42,769 bases of DNA from Nostocales cyanobacterium (GTDB taxonomy: Bacteria; Cyanobacteriota; Cyanobacteriia; Cyanobacteriales; Nostocaceae), in assembly GCA_004292695.1 (NCBI GenBank), contig RDXV01000022.1, positions 1-42,769 on the forward strand, given 5' to 3'. The first letter of the stretch is position 1; the number at the start of each line of letters is the position of its first letter. The notes below the pieces were generated by a model. The model searched no databases. It saw only the letters and a program-made list of their open reading frames with translations, and was not told where the DNA came from. The translations under genes were made by a program, and so were the position numbers. This document shows positions 34,222-42,769 of this stretch, one piece after another.

Positions 34222-34270
34222 AGTCCGTTTCAACGGACTTGAGCTATGAGACAGAGAATTTATTCTCTGG
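34222..34270. repeat. Double-hairpin repeat upstream of aspS
   Basis: A perfect 8-bp hairpin AGTCCGTT-TC-AACGGACT (34222-34239) is followed by GAGCTATGAGAC and a second hairpin AGAGAATTTATTCTCT (~34253-34268) then GGCGGG. This two-hairpin layout looks like a dispersed cyanobacterial repeat; a structured leader for aspS is an alternative because it lies ~180 bp upstream. Confidence 0.5.
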
Positions 34271-34336
34271 CGGGTGTGGAAGCCAACGAATAAGACCTTT
34301 TACGGTTAAATTGACTTTACCTGACTTCTGAACTCC

Positions 34337-34365
34337 TGCCTCCTGACTCCTGACTCCTGACTCCT
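34337..34365. repeat. STRR heptamer CCTGACT
   Basis: About four units (CCTGCCT, then CCTGACT x3) lie ~80 bp upstream of the aspS start. Together with 34099-34270 they make up most of the 345-bp miaB-aspS gap. Confidence 0.8.
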
Positions 34366-34443
34366 TGATCTCCTTTTTGCCTATAATGGGAAAACTGTGA
34401 CATTTATTAACCAATCTAGCCCGGAAAAAAGAACTAAATTACT

Positions 34444-36237
34444 ATGCGAACTCACTATTGCGGCGAACTCCGACAAGAGCATATTGGAGAAACTGTGACA
34501 TTATACGGTTGGGTGGACCGTCGCCGCGATCATGGGGGTGTGATATTCTTGGATTTACGCGATCGCTCTGGTATTGTGCAAATTGTCAGCGATCCTCAAC
34601 GCACCCCAGACTCCTATGAATTGGCTAACACCATACGTAACGAATACGTTGTAGAAATTACTGGTAGAGTTACCCAACGCCCCGCAGAATCACTTAATCC
34701 CCGCATCCCGACCGGTGAAGTAGAAATTTACGCTGATAAAATTGCTATCCTCAACGCTGTGCGTAAACAGCTACCTTTTCAGGTTTCCACCGCAGACACA
34801 GAAAATGTGCGGGAAGACTTGCGTTTAAAATATCGTTACTTAGACTTACGACGCGATCGCATGGCGCAAAATATCCAACTGCGTCACCAAGTTGTTAAAG
34901 CAATGCGGCGTTATTTAGAAGATAACGAAGGTTTCATAGAAATAGAAACTCCTGTACTTACCCGTTCCACTCCCGAAGGTGCAAGAGATTATATTCTTCC
35001 TAGTCGTGTTAATGAAGGGGAATGGTTCGCTTTACCGCAGTCACCGCAACTATTTAAGCAAATATTGATGGTATCAGGGATGGATAGATACTATCAAATT
35101 GCTAAATGTTTCCGTGATGAAGACTTACGCGCAGACAGACAACCGGAGTTTACTCAGTTAGACATGGAAATGAGTTTCATGTCACAAGAGGAAATAATTG
35201 AACTCAACGAAAAGTTAGTTTGTCATATTTTCAAAACCGTCAAAAATATTGACTTACCCCGTCCATTTTCGCGTCTAACTTATCAAGATGCGATGAATAA
35301 ATACGGAAGTGATAAACCAGATACCCGCTATGGTTTAGAATTAGTTGATGTTTCTGATGTTTTAAAAGATTCCGGTTTTAAAGTCTTTAAAGATGCCATT
35401 TCTAAAGGTGGAATTGTGAAAATTCTACCCATTCCTAACGGTAATGATGCTATTTCCAACGTTCGCATTAAACCCGGTGGAGATATTTTCAAAGAAGCAA
35501 CAGACGCAGGTGCAAAAGGTTTAGCATATATTCGCGTTAGGGATAATGGAGAAATTGACACCATTGGCGCGATTAAAGATAATTTGACACCGGAACAAAA
35601 GCAGGAAATTTTAACTAGAACTGGTGCAAAAGATGGTCATTTATTATTATTTGCTGCTGCTGATGCAGGAACAGTAAATAAAACATTAGATCGTTTACGT
35701 CAGTTTGTGGCTAGGGAATTTAATTTAATTCCTGAAGGCAAAAATAACTTTCTGTGGATCACAGATTTCCCGATGTTTGAATGGAATGCAGATGAGAAAA
35801 GATTAGAAGCTTTACATCACCCATTTACAGCACCCCATCCCGATGATTTACATGACCTGAAAACCGCCCGCGCTCAAGCTTATGACTTGGTTTTAAATGG
35901 TTTTGAAGTTGGTGGTGGTAGTCTGCGAATTTATCAAAGAGAAGTGCAATCACAGGTGTTTGAAACTATTGGTTTATCTACTGAGGAAGCACAAAATAAA
36001 TTCGGCTTTTTATTAGAAGCATTTGAATATGGTACACCTCCTCATGGTGGTATTGCTTACGGTGTAGATCGTTTAGTAATGTTGTTAGCTGGAGAAGAAT
36101 CAATTCGTGATGTAATTGCTTTCCCCAAGACACAACAAGCACGCTGTTTATTAACAGATGCACCTTCTGGAGTGGATGGAAAACAGTTGAAAGAACTTCA
36201 TGTTGCTTCGACAGTAAAACCCAAAGTGAAAGAGTAG
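34444..36237 (+). CDS. aspS: Aspartyl-tRNA synthetase (bacterial type)
   Basis: The 597-residue class II synthetase charges tRNA-Asp. The N-terminal OB-fold anticodon-binding domain ([20 protein letters not shown]) is followed by class II motif 2 ([20 protein letters not shown]), the bacterial GAD insertion (~285-415), and motif 3 ([22 protein letters not shown]). The flipping loop and QSPQLFKQ are intact. The insertion and length identify the bacterial enzyme. Whether it is discriminating or also charges tRNA-Asn cannot be decided by eye. ATG at 34444 starts [18 protein letters not shown] as expected. It is separated from miaB by repeat DNA and followed by an inverted repeat. Confidence 0.97.
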   Translation: MRTHYCGELRQEHIGETVTLYGWVDRRRDHGGVIFLDLRDRSGIVQIVSDPQRTPDSYELANTIRNEYVVEITGRVTQRPAESLNPRIPTGEVEIYADKIAILNAVRKQLPFQVSTADTENVREDLRLKYRYLDLRRDRMAQNIQLRHQVVKAMRRYLEDNEGFIEIETPVLTRSTPEGARDYILPSRVNEGEWFALPQSPQLFKQILMVSGMDRYYQIAKCFRDEDLRADRQPEFTQLDMEMSFMSQEEIIELNEKLVCHIFKTVKNIDLPRPFSRLTYQDAMNKYGSDKPDTRYGLELVDVSDVLKDSGFKVFKDAISKGGIVKILPIPNGNDAISNVRIKPGGDIFKEATDAGAKGLAYIRVRDNGEIDTIGAIKDNLTPEQKQEILTRTGAKDGHLLLFAAADAGTVNKTLDRLRQFVAREFNLIPEGKNNFLWITDFPMFEWNADEKRLEALHHPFTAPHPDDLHDLKTARAQAYDLVLNGFEVGGGSLRIYQREVQSQVFETIGLSTEEAQNKFGFLLEAFEYGTPPHGGIAYGVDRLVMLLAGEESIRDVIAFPKTQQARCLLTDAPSGVDGKQLKELHVASTVKPKVKE

Positions 36238-36240
36238 GTT

Positions 36241-36310
36241 TAAGATCCCCGAATTATTTGAAAAAATCATCATTTAATGAAATGGTAAAATTCAGAAGTC
36301 GGGGATCTTA
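36241..36310. repeat. Inverted repeat, AAGTCGGGGATCT family (copy 2)
   Basis: Perfect 12-bp arms TAAGATCCCCGA (36241-36252) and TCGGGGATCTTA (36299-36310) flank 46 bp, between convergent aspS and the next gene, whose stop codon overlaps the right arm. The GAAGTCGGGGATCTTA right end is shared with 1288-1306. Confidence 0.75.
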
Positions 36311-36928
36311 TGCTAAAATCCCTACTAAAATTTTCATTAATATCTCTAAATCAGTAGGAACTCGATATAACATTAAGTCTTGAGTTATGATTCTTTGATC
36401 ACGTTGAAAACTGCCAAATTGCCATATATCTCCTGTGGTGACAGCACCATATAATATTGGTTCATCTCCTGCTATCCATTCATTTACAGCAATTAATTCT
36501 ACTGCAAGTTGAGTAAAACCGCGTGTTAAATCTGCTTGTTTTGCTTCTACAACTAATATTTTATGTTGAGTTTGTAGGTAATAATCTAAATCACCTCGTA
36601 AAAATTGGTTGATTTCAATGGGATATTCAATATTAATTGTTGCTTGGGTAATGTGGGCAATTTCTAATAAAATAGGGGCAATTAAAACTTCTCTTCTCGC
36701 TGCTTCGCTAGTTAAACTTACTCTTTGAATTGCTTCTTCTAATCTTTCTTTTAAATCATTCAATCTAGTAATTTGAGTGTTATTTGTTGGAAAATTAATA
36801 TTACTTTTGATTAAGGTCGCTCCTAGTTCTTGTAAAATATCCGCAGGTGCAAATCTTAAATCAAAGTATTTACGAAATGTGTATGTTTCACTAGGTTTGA
36901 GAATTTGCGGACGATGAGGAGTATTCAT
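36308..36928 (-). CDS. Hypothetical protein with a PD-(D/E)XK nuclease-like core
   Basis: This 206-residue protein is not one I can name. A helical N-terminal half (LNDLKERLEEAIQRVSLTSEAARRE) precedes a segment with the order of a restriction-like nuclease fold: helix REVLIAPILLEIAH, strand with RGDLDYYLQT (acidic residue, ~115), then KILVVEAKQAD (E-x-K, ~124-134), then a helix FTQLAVELIAVNEW and a strand ILYGAVTTGDIWQF. The D...VVEAK pattern fits a PD-(D/E)XK core. It is monocistronic. A nuclease role is inferred from fold motifs only; such proteins are frequent in cyanobacterial genomes. Confidence 0.65.
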   Translation of the reverse strand: MNTPHRPQILKPSETYTFRKYFDLRFAPADILQELGATLIKSNINFPTNNTQITRLNDLKERLEEAIQRVSLTSEAARREVLIAPILLEIAHITQATINIEYPIEINQFLRGDLDYYLQTQHKILVVEAKQADLTRGFTQLAVELIAVNEWIAGDEPILYGAVTTGDIWQFGSFQRDQRIITQDLMLYRVPTDLEILMKILVGILA

Positions 36929-37147
36929 AAAGTTGTAATTGATATTGCACGTTGTTTATTTTTTCTATTATAGATTGATTTCACGCAGAGACGCAAAGAC
37001 GCATAGGAGAAGATAAGAGTATGGTATAAAAAGTATAGATTCTGATTATTTTACAGATGAATAATAATTAAATTTGTAAATTGATGTAGATCCCGAACTG
37101 ATGTAATAAGTTCGGAATCTTTAAAGTTAACATTTATAGTTAACATC

Positions 37148-38611
37148 TTAAATCTGACTCATTGCGTAGGATTCAGGATATTTTCTTTCCATGAATGATA
37201 AAACATAATTCAGGTTTCTTTGATATTCAATAGTTTTCCGTTTTGCTATTAAATATTCAGGATGATCAGATTTAACTGCTTTCATGGATGAGATCGCATT
37301 TTTCCAATGTTGAGTTATGGTTTCCCATTCTTCCCCTGAAGTAGCTTTTTGTGTTAATTCAACTGCTTTTATGGCATGATTTACACCAATACGAAAATGA
37401 TTTTCTGGAGTTTCACTATTTTTCTGTGAATATTGTAAATTTATTTCATACTGTTTAATTTTTTGTGTGGCTAGGGTATATTGAGGATGATTTTGAGGTA
37501 GAGAACTTAACAGGGCGATCGCATTTACCCAAGACTGTGATACCTGTTTCCATTCACTAACAGTTTGAGCAGTTTGGGTGAGATTCGCTGCTTCGTTTGC
37601 TTGGGTAATAGCATCATAAAACAGATCATTTTTATATTTATGATCTGATGGTAGAAATTTAGGTAAGTTAGCATAGGATAATTTGGAGAATCCTGATACA
37701 TAAAATCCACTCAAACCTCCTGTTAACAAACAAACAAAGGATGTAGTTAATAATTGTAACTTCCGTTTTTTATCATCAATTTTAGATGAATGAATGTATT
37801 CATATCCTGATTCTATGTAATCCTCAATATCATCTTCTGATGATTGCTGATTATCTGGGGAATTGATGTTTATTTCTTCTTCTTTGTTATTAAATTTGGA
37901 TTCACTGATGGTTAGCGGTGGTACAGATATTTTTGATAAATCTACTCCATTACTATAGTTAACTATTTCTGTTTTTAACCAATCTTCAAACATTTGTTGA
38001 AGTATTTCTTCCCGCATTTGATCTGTGAGTTTTGCCGGTTGTATTTGCTCTAGTCGGACAATAATATACATATTATCCAAATATGTTAATGATGGTATTG
38101 TACCTGGTTGTAAACCCCGGATAACTTTTGCTAAATTGGGGTTGATAGCACCTAATCTATATGGTCCTAAAAAACCACCATTTTTAGCTTCTGCACCTTG
38201 AGAATATGTTCTGGCTAAATCTGCAAAATTTTCTTCCCCTTCTTGAATTCTAAAGTAGATTTCTTGGGCAATTTCACCATCATTTATTTGAATTAAGGAA
38301 AAAGATACCTGATCTAATAGCGGTTTTTTTTCTAAAAAATAAGGTTCTACTTGATGTCCCCATGTTATATGTTTAAATTTTTGAATCTTGAATTGCCGCA
38401 GAATTATTGAGGAGATAATGTTGGCGTTTTTATGGAATTGTTGAAACCTTTGGTGGTAGTTGTTAAATTCTTCTTGTGTGTATTGAACGTTGGCGATCGC
38501 CTTTTCAATCACTATTTCTCTAATTACTTGGGGTAATAACTGAGAAGAAGAAATTACAGATACTAATTCTTCTCCGCTAATGGTGTTTTTACTAGGTTCT
38601 TGGGTAGTCAT
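37148..38611 (-). CDS. Parvulin-type peptidyl-prolyl isomerase with TM helix and duplicated C-terminal helical repeat
   Basis: The 487-residue protein has a SurA-like helical N-terminus (~10-100) and a parvulin domain (~103-195: ARTYSQGAEAKNGGFLGPYR, IRGLQPGTIPSLTYLDNMY, IIVRLEQIQPA). One transmembrane helix follows (~283-305, LLTTSFVCLLTGGLSGFYVS). The tail holds two ~70-residue helical repeats sharing A-x2-A-x2-LTQ-A-x5-W, W-x2-AI, and A-x2-K-x3-Y-x2-NL-Y. I used the ATG at 38611 because AAAGGTAAT lies just upstream; the frame is open to 38647. No N-terminal signal peptide is present, so the PPIase domain is likely cytoplasmic if the TM is a simple anchor. It follows the giant repeat protein on the same strand after 264 bp. 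Confidence 0.8.
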   Translation of the reverse strand: MTTQEPSKNTISGEELVSVISSSQLLPQVIREIVIEKAIANVQYTQEEFNNYHQRFQQFHKNANIISSIILRQFKIQKFKHITWGHQVEPYFLEKKPLLDQVSFSLIQINDGEIAQEIYFRIQEGEENFADLARTYSQGAEAKNGGFLGPYRLGAINPNLAKVIRGLQPGTIPSLTYLDNMYIIVRLEQIQPAKLTDQMREEILQQMFEDWLKTEIVNYSNGVDLSKISVPPLTISESKFNNKEEEININSPDNQQSSEDDIEDYIESGYEYIHSSKIDDKKRKLQLLTTSFVCLLTGGLSGFYVSGFSKLSYANLPKFLPSDHKYKNDLFYDAITQANEAANLTQTAQTVSEWKQVSQSWVNAIALLSSLPQNHPQYTLATQKIKQYEINLQYSQKNSETPENHFRIGVNHAIKAVELTQKATSGEEWETITQHWKNAISSMKAVKSDHPEYLIAKRKTIEYQRNLNYVLSFMERKYPESYAMSQI

Positions 38612-38875
38612 ATTACCTTTGATAACTTTTATGTATTTGTGTATCAATATAGTGATTTTTAGATGGTTACTTTAAAGACATGATCACCTAGAAATCAACC
38701 TTGGTTCTAGATTATCACAAAGTTTTTATTTAGGCTAATAAGGCTAAAATTTTCAGGCTAGTAATGTAAAATAGGGAATGGGTAAAAAGTAATTTTGTGG
38801 TAGATGTGAAGGTTTAGCATTGCTAAACCCCTACATTAAAAAGATGATTTAGAAAATCTGATTCAGTGTGATTAC

Positions 38876-41800
38876 TTAGACAAAATTGACCTGTATAATA
38901 ATGTCATTGAAATCCCTATCACCACCATTTTCTAAATCTTCAAAACCAAAGGTGTTATCCCCTAACATCACGATGTGATCAACACCATCTGGGTTAGCTG
39001 CGGAGAAAGCAAAATAAGAAAGTACACCATCTCCTGGAACATTGAGAGGATTATCTTCTAGGAAATCTTCAATGGAACTATCAGCTATTAGATAGGGAGC
39101 GAGTAAACCTTGTAATTGTGCAGAGTCTCTACCTTCACGGGTAAAACTGGTGACAGTGCGTTGAGAAATTGCTACTTGAGCATAACCTCGATCTCCTGGT
39201 CTTAAATCACCAATTCTACCAGTTTCATCATCCACAATATACCAACCAACGGTGTTATTAAATGCTGCTTCACTAGCTACATTAAAGGTAGCGGTTAATG
39301 TTCCTAAATCTCGTAAATCAATTAATTCTATTTCCCCTTGTAACCCTGTACCGATGGGGGTAGAATCTGTTTGTAGAATTTCTACATTGATAACAAAATC
39401 ATCAAAAGCAGTTTGATTACCATTGATAGTATCTCTCCAGGCTAGGCTAAAACTTCTTTGATCTAACTCTGATATTTCCACAGGATCAAAATTATTGCTA
39501 TTTGCATTTGGTAAAGCAAATAAGACATTAGCGGGACTTCTACCAGCAGCAATATCTGATAAAACTGTTTGAGTGGTGCTATTTTGAACTAAATAGAATA
39601 CCAGGCGATCATTACCATTAAAGTTAATTTGTCGAGTAAAATCTACCCCTCCTAAAACATTATTCGGTAGTGAAGAAAAGACAACTTGAGAATTTGCTAA
39701 AGCAGCTTGTAAATACCGAGAATTATCAGGAGTCAACCCATTAATAGTTCCCTGTGCATCATCTACCCTGAATACCCCAATTTCATTGATCAAGCTGGTA
39801 TTTTGGGAAACAAAACTAATTCTTAACTGCTTAGTTTGTTCCACATTTCCTTGTAAATCTAGGACTTGTACCGCGTTGAAGTTTGCAGGTTCAGGATCAA
39901 ATCTATTAACAATAACATTTACCGTTGCTGGATTAGAAACGACACCATTTCTATCTCTAACTCTATAGGTGAAACTGTCAGCACCGATAAAGTTATTATT
40001 AGGTAAATAAGTAATTTGTCCAGTTGTTTCATCAACACTAAATGTACCATTTTCAGGGTTACTATCTACCTCCACCGTTGTTACATCTATATTTTCCTCT
40101 GCATCTTCATCATTAGCTAAAACATTGATCACTAAAGCTGCATTTTGTACTGTGGTAGCAGTATCATCATTAGCTATCGGTGCTGTATTATTCTCATCAC
40201 TGGGATTAACAAAAACGTTCACTCTTCCCACATTAGAAGTTGCACCATCAGTATCTTTAACTGTGTAGGTAAAGCTATCTCTTCCAAAGAAACCACTGTT
40301 AGGTGTATAAGTAACTTCTCCCGTAGTTGGATTAATAGTAAAAGTACCGCTATTGGGATTATTTACTATTTGTACAGTTGTTTCATCAATACCATTTTCA
40401 ACATCACTATCATTATTGAGAACATTGATAGTAATATTTTCACCTTGTTGAGTGACAACCTCATCATTATTAGCAACGGGAATATCATTAACTGGGTTAA
40501 CAGTTATCTCCACATTTGCATTATTAGAAACCACACCATTGGTATCTCTGACTGTGTAGGTAAAACTATCTTCTCCAGCAAAGTTACTATTAGGTGTATA
40601 GGAAATTGTTCCCGTTGTAGTGTTAACAGTAACTGTACTATTATTAGGATTAGAACCTATTTGTACAGAAGCAAGATCGAAATTTGTATCTACATCATTT
40701 CCTAGCACATTAATCACAACTGTTGTATCTTCTTGGGTTGTGACTACATCATCATTCGCAATAGGAGGTAAATTAATGGGGTTGACATTAATTCTTACGG
40801 TTGCAGAATTTGAAGTTGCGTCATCTGTATCTTGTACTGTGTAGGTGAAACTATCTTCTCCGATAAAGTCACCAGTAGGAGTGTAAATAATTTCCCCAGT
40901 TGTGGAAATAATTTGTAAAGTTCCGTTTGTAGGTTGCGTTCCGATTTGAATTGTATTGATATCAATTTCACCTTCTACATCACTATCATTACTTAAAACA
41001 TCAATGACTAAAGATGAACCTATTTCAGTTGTTCCCACATCATCAACCGCAACGGGAATATCATTAATGGGATCAACAATTACTTCAACTCTTGCAACAT
41101 TAGAAACCGCACCATTTTCATCTTCAATAGTATAGGTAAAACTGTCTAAACCATTGAAATTGTTATTAGGTGTATAAGTAATTGTCCCATTAGAATTAAT
41201 ACTAAATGTACCATTTCTCGGAGCATCTTCTACTGAAATATTGAGATCATTGATGTCAGTTTCTACCTCAATATCATTATCAAGAATATTAATAGTGACA
41301 CTTGCATTTTCATCAACAGTTGCATTATCGTTAACAGCAATGGGAACATCATTAACTGGTTGTACTGTAATATTGATGACTTCATTAATTAATTGTGAAC
41401 CACCAAAAACGCTATAGGTAAAACTATCAGTTCCGACAAAATTACTATTAGGTGTATAAGTAAGTTCTTTTGTCTCTGGATCAATTCTTACTGTACCGTT
41501 ATTTGGTCTGGTAATGACATCAATAATTGAGGTTTCAGTGATATTTTCGGCGTTTTCTTCGTTATCCCTGGGATCTATAATAATAGACCTATCTTCTTGA
41601 ATGGTGAAGTTATTGTTATCAATGGGAGTGGGATTAATGATATCTTCAGGAGTTATGGAAACGTTTACTGTTGCGGTGGAAGTTCCCCCATTTCCATCTG
41701 TAATTGTATACTCGAAGCTATCATTTCCAATGGAGTTAACCTCTGGAGTATATGTAATTTCTCCGGTGAGAGGATTAACATAAAAACGTGCATTTGCAGA

Positions 41801-42769
41801 GTTGTTATTTGCTACACTAACTGTTAAATTACCAAGTTCTATATCACTATCATTATTGAGAACATTGATAATTACAGATTTTCCTATTTCTGTGGTTGCT
41901 GTATCGTTATTTGCGGTGGGGTTATCATTAACGGAATTGACACGAATATCAACAGTTGCAGGATTAGAAGTTGCACCATTGCTATCTTGAACTGTGTAGG
42001 TAAAACTGTCATTTCCAAAGAAATTATTATTAGGAGTGTAGGTAATTTGTCCGGTGTTGTTGATGGTAAATGTACCATTTAAAGGTCGGTCTACAATTGT
42101 AACTGTTTCTGGATCAATTCCATTCTCAACATCTACATCATTTTGTAATACATTTATAGTAATTGATGTATCTTCATTGATTATATATGGTACTTTTTCT
42201 GTGTCTTCCGGTTGTGTATTGTTATCATCAACTGCAACAGGAACATCATTAACTGCGGTGACATTGAGATTTACTGTTGCAACGTTGGAAGTTCCACCTT
42301 CTGTATCTTGAATTGTGTAGGTAAAACTATCTTCTCCAAAGAAGTTTCTATTAGGTGTGTAGACTATTTCTCCTGTACTGGAAATATATCTAACTGTTCC
42401 ATTGTTAGGTTGTACAAATTGTAATGTGCTGAGGTCAAGATTACCTTCTGCGTCGGTGTCATTATTTAGAACTTTGATAATTACTGATCGATCTTCTACA
42501 GTTGTTGCACTATCATTATTTGCAACGGGATTATCATTAACTGAAGTAACATTAACATTCACAGTTCCTATATTTGAAGTTCCTCCATCTGCATCTTGTA
42601 CAGTGTAGGTGAAACTATCTTCTCCGGTAAAGTCTCCTGTAGGTGTGTAGGTTATTTGTCCATTTTCAGGATTAACAGTAGCTGTTCCGTTTGTGGGTTG
42701 TGTTCCTATTTCAACGGTGGTGATATCAATGTTGTTTTCTACATCTGTGTCATTTGCAAGAACATTGAT
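38876..42769 (-). CDS. Giant cadherin-like (Ig-like) tandem-repeat protein with C-terminal DUF4114-like domains; 5' end outside window
   Basis: The frame is open from the right edge to the stop at 38876, at least 1297 residues, so the gene is partial. About ten ~95-residue repeats are visible, each with PVANNDxATT, INVLNNDxDVEN, GTFTINPTTGEITYTPN and F-x-G-x-DSFTYTVxDxxGxxSN, the pattern of bacterial cadherin-like/VCBS-type (Big_9) domains that bind Ca2+. From ~280 residues before the end come two DUF4114-like domains, one ending FDDFVINVEIL and the last ending GFEDLENGGDRDFNDIIIQV. This architecture is that of very large secreted or surface adhesins exported by type I secretion. Asp/Asn-rich and acidic. 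The neighbour parvulin may aid its folding. A GTG at 42562 is within the frame and is not a real start. Confidence 0.9.
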   Translation of the reverse strand: MNVLANDTDVENNIDITTVEIGTQPTNGTATVNPENGQITYTPTGDFTGEDSFTYTVQDADGGTSNIGTVNVNVTSVNDNPVANNDSATTVEDRSVIIKVLNNDTDAEGNLDLSTLQFVQPNNGTVRYISSTGEIVYTPNRNFFGEDSFTYTIQDTEGGTSNVATVNLNVTAVNDVPVAVDDNNTQPEDTEKVPYIINEDTSITINVLQNDVDVENGIDPETVTIVDRPLNGTFTINNTGQITYTPNNNFFGNDSFTYTVQDSNGATSNPATVDIRVNSVNDNPTANNDTATTEIGKSVIINVLNNDSDIELGNLTVSVANNNSANARFYVNPLTGEITYTPEVNSIGNDSFEYTITDGNGGTSTATVNVSITPEDIINPTPIDNNNFTIQEDRSIIIDPRDNEENAENITETSIIDVITRPNNGTVRIDPETKELTYTPNSNFVGTDSFTYSVFGGSQLINEVINITVQPVNDVPIAVNDNATVDENASVTINILDNDIEVETDINDLNISVEDAPRNGTFSINSNGTITYTPNNNFNGLDSFTYTIEDENGAVSNVARVEVIVDPINDIPVAVDDVGTTEIGSSLVIDVLSNDSDVEGEIDINTIQIGTQPTNGTLQIISTTGEIIYTPTGDFIGEDSFTYTVQDTDDATSNSATVRINVNPINLPPIANDDVVTTQEDTTVVINVLGNDVDTNFDLASVQIGSNPNNSTVTVNTTTGTISYTPNSNFAGEDSFTYTVRDTNGVVSNNANVEITVNPVNDIPVANNDEVVTQQGENITINVLNNDSDVENGIDETTVQIVNNPNSGTFTINPTTGEVTYTPNSGFFGRDSFTYTVKDTDGATSNVGRVNVFVNPSDENNTAPIANDDTATTVQNAALVINVLANDEDAEENIDVTTVEVDSNPENGTFSVDETTGQITYLPNNNFIGADSFTYRVRDRNGVVSNPATVNVIVNRFDPEPANFNAVQVLDLQGNVEQTKQLRISFVSQNTSLINEIGVFRVDDAQGTINGLTPDNSRYLQAALANSQVVFSSLPNNVLGGVDFTRQINFNGNDRLVFYLVQNSTTQTVLSDIAAGRSPANVLFALPNANSNNFDPVEISELDQRSFSLAWRDTINGNQTAFDDFVINVEILQTDSTPIGTGLQGEIELIDLRDLGTLTATFNVASEAAFNNTVGWYIVDDETGRIGDLRPGDRGYAQVAISQRTVTSFTREGRDSAQLQGLLAPYLIADSSIEDFLEDNPLNVPGDGVLSYFAFSAANPDGVDHIVMLGDNTFGFEDLENGGDRDFNDIIIQVNFV

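Noticed and set aside
40145-40705. Plus-strand 186-codon frame inside the repeat protein
   Set aside because: Antisense shadow of regular cadherin-like repeats; composition is Ser/Ile/Cys-rich with no domain.
1-42769. tRNA, rRNA, intact transposase, prophage genes
   Set aside because: None could be read in any intergenic region; the mobile DNA seen is small palindromic repeats only.

Overview
The window looks like chromosome of a filamentous, heterocyst-type cyanobacterium (Nostocales; Anabaena/Dolichospermum/Aphanizomenon-like). The reasons are low GC, scattered HIP1 octamers (GCGATCGC), several 7-bp short tandem repeats (STRRs) typical of this group, a near-identical relative of the Nostoc punctiforme bacterial dynamin BDLP, an XisI protein, a GUN4-domain protein, phycobilin-type heme oxygenase and a gene run matching the hormogonium polysaccharide (hps) glycosyltransferases. 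No rRNA, tRNA, CRISPR array, intact transposase or phage gene was seen.

Layout. 0.1-5.1 kb is an accessory stretch: a CobW/COG0523 GTPase, a pentapeptide-repeat/nuclease fusion, a GUN4-domain protein, a HicA-HicB toxin-antitoxin pair, an orphan xisI and a deletion-fused remnant of a UPF0175/DUF3368 (PIN-type) pair. 5.1-7.9 kb has heme oxygenase and, divergently, glmM. 8.0-15.8 kb is a polysaccharide locus: a Wzy/ligase-like membrane protein (hpsL-like), an acyltransferase, a GT2 (hpsN-like), two GT4 (hpsO- and hpsP-like), and a convergent second acyltransferase. 16.0-21.4 kb holds a 1-Cys peroxiredoxin and, on the other strand, a three-gene dynamin block: a small membrane protein, a BDLP ortholog, and a second dynamin-like GTPase ending in a DnaJ domain. 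21.7-24.7 kb is cysK plus a redox run (peroxiredoxin-like protein, thioredoxin-fold 2Fe-2S ferredoxin, DUF5331-like protein). 24.8-26.9 kb is an exported FAD oxidoreductase. 27.0-29.0 kb is a complete C-protein-controlled restriction-modification system with a recognisable double C-box. 29.4-36.2 kb has a coiled-coil/TPR membrane protein, miaB and aspS. 36.3-42.8 kb has a nuclease-like hypothetical, a membrane-anchored parvulin with duplicated helical repeats, and the 3' part of a large cadherin-like repeat protein ending in two DUF4114-like domains; that gene runs off the right edge.

How the genes work together. The hps-like run probably builds and exports or polymerises a surface glycan, with glmM supplying the amino-sugar branch. 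The dynamin block suggests two membrane-remodelling GTPases working as a pair, one able to recruit Hsp70 through its J domain. The parvulin and the giant repeat protein are co-oriented and may be a secreted adhesin with a folding helper. Between genes the window is rich in small palindromic, MITE-like repeats of at least four families and in STRRs. Several apparent N-terminal extensions of genes are simply these repeats read in frame, and I moved starts accordingly.
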